Source: Opitutia bacterium
GTDB taxonomy: Bacteria; Verrucomicrobiota; Verrucomicrobiia; Opitutales; Seribacteraceae
Reading direction: 5' to 3'
Length of the DNA stretch: 6,617 nucleotides
Assembly: GCA_018695085.1 (NCBI GenBank)
Contig: JABHOU010000437.1
Location: 1-6,617, forward strand
Shown: piece after piece, positions 1 through 5,193 of the stretch
How positions within the stretch are numbered: position 1 is the stretch's first letter
How the letters are laid out: each line of letters begins with the position of its first letter
The notes under the pieces: model-generated
What the model saw: only the letters and a program-made list of their open reading frames with translations
Told to the model about the DNA's origin: nothing
Databases searched by the model: none
Position numbers and translations under genes: made by a program

Positions 1-657
1 CACTGGAATAAAGAATCGGCAATGACGTTCGTAGGGAAAGAGCACCGTATGCTTGACATAAAAACCGGAAAGCAAAAGAGAGCGGTTTCATTGACTGATG
101 ACGTAACCATATGCCGGTTCGAAAACGGAAAGTACGTAACTAGAGAAAATCAACGGATGGCAAAGGCCAAAAAGGCTATCACTTACATGACCAATCTTCT
201 AATCGGGGATTACCATTATTTCCGTTCTTTCAGCGGCTTCATGATTGGTCGAGTGAATATCAGAACGAACAAGGTCGAATACCTGCAAGTACCTGCTCAA
301 GTAATTCGCAAGGAGGGCAAACCCGATGTAAAGAACTGGCAAAAATCCTTGCCGAACGACATGAGGAACGCCAACGGTTTTCGAGCCACACAAGACAAGC
401 GCAATGCAGGTAACGGTTGGGGGCACGTTTCTGCCGCTAGCCCCATTGTCGTTGGTGACAAAATTTATTTCCCGACGATGACGGGGATGGTCTACGTACT
501 GAGGTGGAATGCCGAAGCACTCGATGAAAAGGCACTTCTCTCCATTAGCGATCTCGGTCCAGTCGGCGAAACCTGGTCGCTTTCATCTTTGTCCTATGCA
601 AATGGCAGAATATATGCTCGCACATTGAAGGAGTTGATTTGTATCCGAGAAAAATGA
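1..657 (+). CDS. PQQ-like beta-propeller repeat protein, C-terminal part (5' end outside window)
   Basis: The frame is open from base 1 to the TGA at 655-657 and gives 218 residues; the first ATG inside it (base 22) is probably not the real start, because codons before it also read through. Two blade-like segments are visible. One is around fragment residues 143-168, with the ASPIVV-GDKIYF pattern followed by TGMVYVL. The other is around residues 195-216, with SSLSYANGRIYARTLKELIC, which closely resembles the closing blade of PQQ-like/BamB-like propellers in Planctomycetes and Verrucomicrobia. Such proteins are usually exported and are annotated as PQQ-binding-like propellers, but most have no proven cofactor or reaction, and no catalytic residue can be named here. 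The middle of the fragment (about residues 60-130) is not clearly repeat-like. It lies 61 bases upstream of a sulfatase gene on the same strand and could be co-transcribed with it. The family call is fairly sure; the function is unknown. Confidence 0.75.
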   Translation, partial: HWNKESAMTFVGKEHRMLDIKTGKQKRAVSLTDDVTICRFENGKYVTRENQRMAKAKKAITYMTNLLIGDYHYFRSFSGFMIGRVNIRTNKVEYLQVPAQVIRKEGKPDVKNWQKSLPNDMRNANGFRATQDKRNAGNGWGHVSAASPIVVGDKIYFPTMTGMVYVLRWNAEALDEKALLSISDLGPVGETWSLSSLSYANGRIYARTLKELICIREK

Positions 658-710
658 TATTCCTCAAGGAGGCGGTAAAAAGTGTAACGGCGCGTCAACC
701 TCTTCAGTAA
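654..710 (+). CDS. possible 18-codon micro-ORF bridging the propeller gene and the sulfatase gene
   Basis: An ATG at 654-656 overlaps the TGA stop of the upstream gene in an ATGA arrangement, which is typical of translational coupling. The frame reads MIFLKEAVKSVTARQPLQ and stops with TAA at 708-710, eight bases before the sulfatase ATG at 719. No strong ribosome site precedes it; only a GAGA-type purine stretch lies just upstream. The peptide resembles nothing I recognise. If translated, its likely role would be to carry ribosomes from the propeller gene to the sulfatase start, which itself lacks a nearby Shine-Dalgarno sequence. A frame this short can easily arise by chance, so confidence is low. 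Confidence 0.2.
   Translation: MIFLKEAVKSVTARQPLQ
666..672 (+). promoter_or_regulatory. orphan Shine-Dalgarno-like AAGGAGG
   Basis: AAGGAGG is a seven-base match to the anti-Shine-Dalgarno sequence. It lies in the gap between the propeller and sulfatase genes but 46 bases before the sulfatase ATG, too far to serve it directly. The only start codon at normal spacing is GTG at 682-684, which is followed at once by TAA. The motif lies inside the possible 654-710 micro-ORF, so it could make ribosomes pause or re-bind near the sulfatase start, or it may be chance. Confidence 0.2.
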
Positions 711-718
711 GTAAAAAG

Positions 719-2218
719 ATGAAACCTTTCTTTACGACATTTCCTATCTGGGTGATTTCCCTTTGCGGAGGAAGCGCCAAGCCCAACATGGTGGTGGTGC
801 TGGTAGACGACCATGCCTTCGAGGCAATCTCGGCTTACGGAACCTACTTGAAGGATTTCGCAAAGACTCCCACCATCGACCGATTGGCCGAGGAAGGCAT
901 GCGGTTTGACAACTTTACCTGCGCCAACTCCATTTGCTCCCCCAGTCGTGCTTCCATCCTTACCGGACAATACAGTCACAAGAATGGCGTCCGCGGTCTC
1001 AACGGAGCGATCAACGATGATTCTCCACAATATCCCAGCGAACTACAGAAAGCGGGATACCAAACTTGGTTGGTTGGCAAATGGCACCTCAAGAGTCAAC
1101 CGAAGGGCTACGACAAACACATGGTAGTAAAAGGGCAGGGAAAATATTTCGACCCTACCTTCACAGGCAGCGAAGGAACATGGAAGCGAAAAGGCTACTC
1201 CACCGACGTCTACACCGACGTCGCGATGGATTGGCTCAAGTCGAGGGACAAGAAAAAGCCTTTTCTACTTAGCCTCCAGTTCAAGGCTCCGCACCATGAA
1301 TATGGTCATGCTGCCCGCTACGATGAACTGCTAGCGAGGGTTTCGATCGCCGAACCGCCCACCCTCTACGAGGACATCCGTAACGGAGACTCAAACCTCA
1401 AGAAAGAATTTCTCAAGAGAACCAAGTTTCACATGCTTCACTCCGGCGGTAATCCCAAGCAAACCAAGGAAGGTAACGCTTATTACTTTCGTCACCTGAA
1501 TGACGAAGAACCCAACGCCATGTGGAAACACGACCCGATGAGCGACAAGGACCGCATACGAGTGGCCTACCAGCACATGATCCACAAGTACGTGCGCTGC
1601 ATAACCGGCAACGACGACAACCTCAAGCGGGTCCTAGATTACTTGGACAATGAAAAGCTGACCGAGGACACCATAGTCATCTACACCTCAGACCAAGGGT
1701 ATTGGCTTGGTCAACACGGATTCTATGACAAGCGACTCATTCTGGAGACCTCCATGCGTATGCCTTTCCTTATTCGCTATCCTCGCGTTATCAAACCGGG
1801 GAAGGTGAATAAGGAGCTTTGCATAAACGTTGACCTCGCCCCCACCCTATTGGGACTGGCCGGACTGAAAGCCCCCCCGACCATGCAGGGACGCAGCATG
1901 ATACCGTTGCTCAAAGGGAAGGTTCCTTCCGACTGGCGCCAATCTCAGTTCTACACCTATTGGGGCGCGCCCAATCATTACGGCATACGCACCAAGCGTT
2001 ACACCTACCTCAAACTCGAGGGTCATACCGCAGAACTATTTGATCGCGAAACCGATCCGGACCAAGTCCATAACGTCGCTGCCAACACCGAAAACAAACC
2101 GATCGTCAAACAACTCGAAGCGGAACTGCAAAAACAAATTCGGGAAGTGAATATTAAGCAAGATGAGCTACCATCCTCCTCGAAAGATAAAGGAAAGAAA
2201 AGAAAAACACGGAAGTAA
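719..2218 (+). CDS. exported S1-family (formylglycine) sulfatase
   Basis: A type I sulfatase of 499 residues, a normal full length, that hydrolyses a sulfate ester, probably on a carbohydrate, outside the cytoplasm. Residues 1-20 look like a Sec signal peptide (K2, a hydrophobic stretch, likely cut after GSA). The metal-binding aspartates D30-D31 follow in the VLVDDH strand. The CSPSR motif at 73-77, within CSPSRASILTG, supplies the cysteine (C73) that is converted to formylglycine. GKWHLK at 120-125, KAPHH at 189-193, SDQG at 324-327 with the second pair of metal ligands (D325, Q326), and DKR with K338 complete the active site. HYGIR at 420-424 and the FDRETDP segment are typical of the C-terminal subdomain. 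The last 15 residues are a basic Ser/Lys/Arg tail. ATG 719 is the only usual start in frame after the in-frame stop at 635 that also yields a signal peptide; it has no good Shine-Dalgarno sequence. The sequence resembles sulfatases annotated as iduronate- or GlcNAc-6-sulfatase-like, but the substrate cannot be assigned. The maturation enzyme is not in the window. Confidence 0.93.
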   Translation: MKPFFTTFPIWVISLCGGSAKPNMVVVLVDDHAFEAISAYGTYLKDFAKTPTIDRLAEEGMRFDNFTCANSICSPSRASILTGQYSHKNGVRGLNGAINDDSPQYPSELQKAGYQTWLVGKWHLKSQPKGYDKHMVVKGQGKYFDPTFTGSEGTWKRKGYSTDVYTDVAMDWLKSRDKKKPFLLSLQFKAPHHEYGHAARYDELLARVSIAEPPTLYEDIRNGDSNLKKEFLKRTKFHMLHSGGNPKQTKEGNAYYFRHLNDEEPNAMWKHDPMSDKDRIRVAYQHMIHKYVRCITGNDDNLKRVLDYLDNEKLTEDTIVIYTSDQGYWLGQHGFYDKRLILETSMRMPFLIRYPRVIKPGKVNKELCINVDLAPTLLGLAGLKAPPTMQGRSMIPLLKGKVPSDWRQSQFYTYWGAPNHYGIRTKRYTYLKLEGHTAELFDRETDPDQVHNVAANTENKPIVKQLEAELQKQIREVNIKQDELPSSSKDKGKKRKTRK

Positions 2219-2278
2219 GCCAGTTCAAAAAAAGAATCGGAGTCCATTTCTTACAGACGCTTGCCTTGCTGGAAAGAT

Positions 2279-4183
2279 ATGACTACCTCATCTGAGATGA
2301 AGACTGTTGGGAAAGCCCTCGGATTGAGTTTACTAATGATCGGCACAGTGCTTCACGCGAAAAAATTCCCTGAACCTCCCGATACCCAAAAAACCGATCT
2401 CAAACTCCCCACGCCACAGGAAAGCGCAGCAGGGTTCTCACTTCCCGATGGTTTTAAGGTAAACGTCTTCGCCGCCGAACCCGACGTTCGCCAGCCCATC
2501 GCCATGACCTTTGACGATCGCGGACGACTATGGGTCGCCGAGTGCTACACCTACGCCGACCGCAAGTTGATCTACAATACCGAATTACGGGATCGCATTG
2601 TTATTTTTGAGGACATCGACGGCGATGGCACATTCGACAAGCGCAAGATCTTCCACGAGGGGTTACAGCGCCTGACAAGCATTGCCTTGGGATTCGGTGG
2701 AGTTTGGGCTACATGCTCCCCTCATTTCATTTTCATTCCGGACAAAAACGAAGACGACAAACCCGATGCCGAACCCACAGTCCTTCTAGACGGATGGCAT
2801 TCAGGGAAGGTGAGACACAACATTGTAAATGGACTAAAATGGGGTCCCGACGGTTGGCTGTACGGCCGGCATGGCATCTTACAAGCATCCAAGGTGGGAA
2901 AACCTGGAACTCAAGATGAAGCCCGCGTAAAAATCAGTTGCAGCATTTGGCGCTATCATCCGACTCGACACAAATTCGAGGTTGTTTGTGAAGGGACGAC
3001 GAACTCGTGGGGACACGACTGGAATGAGCATGGTCAGTTGTTTTTCATCAACACTGTAATCGGTCATCTTTGGCATGGAGTCCCGGGTGCGTTCTATAAA
3101 CGCATGTACGGACAACACCAAAACCCTCATCTCTACGAACTGATCCAGCAAACCGGAGACCACTTCCATTGGGACATAGGGCGTGAAAAATGGGCAGACT
3201 TAAAAAAAACAGGCCTTACTCCCAGTACTGACGAGGCTGGTGGCGGACACGCTCATTGCGGCATGATGATCTATCAGGGTGACAATTGGCCGGACAAGTA
3301 CAGAGGCAAATTATTTACGGCAAACTTCCATGGTCGACGGCTCAATTGCGAACGGCTCGAAAGAAGCGGCACCGGATACGTGGGCAAACACGAGCCAGAT
3401 TTCCTAAAGGTCAAGGACCTCTGGTTTCGTGGCGTGGAATTAGACTACGCTTTCGATGGCTCCGTATATCTACTGGACTGGTCCGATGTAGGTGAATGCC
3501 ACGAGAACGATGGCCTACATCGCTCATCGGGCCGAATTTATCGAATCGTTTACGGGAAAGCCAAGGCAAAGAGGATCAACTTGCAGGAACTTGAATCCAT
3601 TAAGCTGGTCGAGCTACAGCTACACTCCAACGACCGACTCGTAAGAAAAGCTCGGCGCATTCTTCAAGAAAGAGCTGAACTTGGCGAAGACCTTACGAAA
3701 GTTAAACAAAAGCTTGAAGAAATCTTAGCCAAAAATCCTAATGTCACATATAAATTGCGAGCAATCTGGTGTCTTTATGGGATTGGAGAACTTGATGCGA
3801 TGCGACTCGCTTCGCTACTTCAGCACAAGGAGGAACACATACGGGTATGGGCGGTTCAGTTACTCGTCGACTTCGGTGCGCCGAACTCAGAAACCATTGA
3901 TACCTTCTCAACCCTTGCTGAAACTGAACAATCAGGACTCGTGCTTCTGCACCTTGCGTCAGCGATGCGAAAACTACCTTTAGAGAAAAGATGGGCTTTG
4001 GCTTCTGCACTGGGAGCTAAAGAAGATTTGAACGACGATTCCGTCTTCCCGCTGATGCTTTGGTACGGAATAGAGAGAGCCGTTACAGCAAACCCTGCAT
4101 CCGCAATTGAAATGGCAACAACATGCAAAATCTCCAAGATACAACAATTCATTGCTCGTCGACTCACGGTCATTAAGAATTAA
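2279..4183 (+). CDS. exported PVC-type 'membrane-bound dehydrogenase' beta-propeller protein with HEAT repeats (TIGR02604-like)
   Basis: A 634-residue protein numbered from ATG 2279. Residues 1-27 form a Sec signal peptide ending LHA before KKFPEP. Residues from about 50 to 425 are a six-bladed-type propeller of the Pirellula/Verrucomicrobium family. Landmarks are LPDGFKVNVFAAEP; RLWVAECYTY; the calcium-loop-like DIDGDGTFD at 112-120 (D112, D114, D116, D120); a second acidic loop DKNEDDKPD at 155-163; GGGHAHCGMM near 321; NFHGRR near 349; and DWSDVGECH at 400-408, followed by the GRIYRIVYG end of the domain. Residues from about 430 to the end are helical HEAT-like repeats, closing with FIARRL. 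Family members often continue into a c-type cytochrome domain with CXXCH; this one stops first and has no CXXCH anywhere. The reaction is unknown; 'dehydrogenase' is a family name based on the propeller. The start is uncertain: TTG 2261 extends it by six residues, ATG 2297 gives a neater signal peptide, and ATG 2279 has GGAAAG only two bases upstream. It lies 60 bases behind the sulfatase gene. Confidence 0.88.
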   Translation: MTTSSEMKTVGKALGLSLLMIGTVLHAKKFPEPPDTQKTDLKLPTPQESAAGFSLPDGFKVNVFAAEPDVRQPIAMTFDDRGRLWVAECYTYADRKLIYNTELRDRIVIFEDIDGDGTFDKRKIFHEGLQRLTSIALGFGGVWATCSPHFIFIPDKNEDDKPDAEPTVLLDGWHSGKVRHNIVNGLKWGPDGWLYGRHGILQASKVGKPGTQDEARVKISCSIWRYHPTRHKFEVVCEGTTNSWGHDWNEHGQLFFINTVIGHLWHGVPGAFYKRMYGQHQNPHLYELIQQTGDHFHWDIGREKWADLKKTGLTPSTDEAGGGHAHCGMMIYQGDNWPDKYRGKLFTANFHGRRLNCERLERSGTGYVGKHEPDFLKVKDLWFRGVELDYAFDGSVYLLDWSDVGECHENDGLHRSSGRIYRIVYGKAKAKRINLQELESIKLVELQLHSNDRLVRKARRILQERAELGEDLTKVKQKLEEILAKNPNVTYKLRAIWCLYGIGELDAMRLASLLQHKEEHIRVWAVQLLVDFGAPNSETIDTFSTLAETEQSGLVLLHLASAMRKLPLEKRWALASALGAKEDLNDDSVFPLMLWYGIERAVTANPASAIEMATTCKISKIQQFIARRLTVIKN

Positions 4184-4196
4184 CGTCTTCCGAGAA

Positions 4197-4225
4197 TTGA
4201 CCAATGGTTACTTGAGTGTAAGAAT
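4197..4225 (+). promoter_or_regulatory. candidate sigma-70-type promoter for deoC and aldehyde dehydrogenase
   Basis: TTGACC at 4197-4202 matches five of six bases of the -35 consensus. After exactly 17 bases comes AAGAAT at 4220-4225, matching four of six bases of the -10 consensus, preceded by TG at 4217-4218 in the extended -10 position. It sits in the 94-base gap before deoC, the largest gap in the window, and would start RNA near 4232, leaving a leader of about 45 bases. The -10 match is imperfect and promoter sequences in this group are poorly defined, so this remains a prediction. Confidence 0.35.
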
Positions 4226-4277
4226 AGTGGCTTAATCATACCTTTCGGAACTTCAAAATTCCTGCCAAAACAGAAGC

Positions 4278-5180
4278 ATGAGCCTTAGTGCCACACTTGC
4301 CAACTCACCTCCCATCGACAGCGTCGGAGTAGCCGAGCGCGTGGCAAGATTCACTACAAGAAGCATAAAGAAGTCATCCAAGATGGAGGCTCTCAAACTT
4401 GCCTTGTCGATGATAGACCTCACCACACTCGAGGGAAAAGATACCGAAGACAGGGTGAGACGACTCTGCTACAAGGCTCGCCATTTGCATGTCGATCTGC
4501 CCGAACTCCCCACTGTGGCCGCAGTGTGCGTCTACCCTACGATGGTTAAGGTCGCACGAGAGGAGTTGAAAGATTGCGGGGTGCAGGTGGCTGCCGTGGC
4601 AACCAGTTTCCCTAGCGGGCAGGACGATCTTTCGTTACGCATTCGGCAAACGAAAGGAGCGGTTAGAGATGGTGCGCAAGAAATCGACATGGTCATTTCT
4701 AGGGGACGTTTTCTGGCAGGTGATTACCAATATGTTAGCGACGAAATCGTAGCTGTCAAAGAAGCCTGCGGTGAAGCCCATTTGAAAGTCATTCTTGAAA
4801 CAGGTGAACTGCAAACTCTTGAAAACGTGCGCAAGGCGAGCGATATAGCGATCGACGCGGGCGCCGACTTCATAAAGACCTCCACGGGTAAAGTACAACC
4901 CGCTGCCACGATGGAAGTTACGCTCGTCATGCTGGAAGCCATTCGAGACCACTTTCAAGAAACCGGAAAAATCGTGGGCATGAAACCAGCAGGAGGAATC
5001 TCCAATTCAAAGATTGCCATTCGTTATCTAGTTATGCTCCGTGAAACCCTTGGCAACCGCTGGCTCACGCCCGACCTTTTCCGATTCGGAGCCAGTAGTC
5101 TCGCAAACGATCTTCTCATGCAAATCGTCAAACAAAGTTCCGGCGTATACCAATCGTCGAACTATTTTTCTCTCGACTGA
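4278..5180 (+). CDS. deoC: deoxyribose-phosphate aldolase, long (animal DERA-like) type
   Basis: A class I aldolase (EC 4.1.2.4) that cleaves 2-deoxy-D-ribose 5-phosphate to D-glyceraldehyde 3-phosphate and acetaldehyde in the cytoplasm, the last step of deoxynucleoside breakdown. All key residues are present. The Schiff-base lysine is K200 in DFIKTSTGK (E. coli K167), the second active-site lysine is K236 in GMKPAGG (E. coli K201), and the aspartate is D137 in EIDMVI (E. coli D102). FRFGASSL at 268-275 is the phosphate-binding end of the barrel. At 300 residues it is longer than the E. coli enzyme (about 260). The N-terminal 36 residues before IDLTTLEG, with RLCYKARH, AAVCVYP and GEAHLK, follow the layout of animal DERA as I recall it. 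ATG 4278 is chosen because the homologous N-terminal helix starts soon after it; only weak purine sequence (AGAAG) precedes it. The aldehyde dehydrogenase gene begins 13 bases after its stop, so the two are almost surely one transcript. Confidence 0.96.
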   Translation: MSLSATLANSPPIDSVGVAERVARFTTRSIKKSSKMEALKLALSMIDLTTLEGKDTEDRVRRLCYKARHLHVDLPELPTVAAVCVYPTMVKVAREELKDCGVQVAAVATSFPSGQDDLSLRIRQTKGAVRDGAQEIDMVISRGRFLAGDYQYVSDEIVAVKEACGEAHLKVILETGELQTLENVRKASDIAIDAGADFIKTSTGKVQPAATMEVTLVMLEAIRDHFQETGKIVGMKPAGGISNSKIAIRYLVMLRETLGNRWLTPDLFRFGASSLANDLLMQIVKQSSGVYQSSNYFSLD

Positions 5181-5193
5181 TCCCCTTTCCGAT

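Noticed and set aside
634..661. Possible promoter TTGATT, 17 bases, GATATT before the sulfatase gene.
   Set aside because: Both hexamers match only four of six bases and the -35 lies inside the upstream coding sequence; not distinguishable from background.
719..779. Sulfatase as a lipoprotein, because a cysteine (C16) lies in the signal region.
   Set aside because: The residues before it (ISLC) do not fit a lipobox, which needs a small residue just before the cysteine; an ordinary signal peptide cut after GSA fits better.
704..1030. Minus-strand open frame of 108 codons opposite the 5' part of the sulfatase.
   Set aside because: It runs antisense to the signal peptide and active-site region of a clear sulfatase and has no recognisable protein features.
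1201..1224. Tandem-like direct repeat CACCGACGTC within the sulfatase gene.
   Set aside because: It encodes the repeated Thr-Asp-Val of STDVYTDV within a normal sulfatase segment and has only two copies.
4188..4250. Inverted repeat TTCCGA (4188-4193) and TCGGAA (4245-4250) around the candidate deoC promoter, considered as terminator or operator.
   Set aside because: The arms are only six perfect bases with a 51-base loop and no T-run follows; a match this short is expected by chance.
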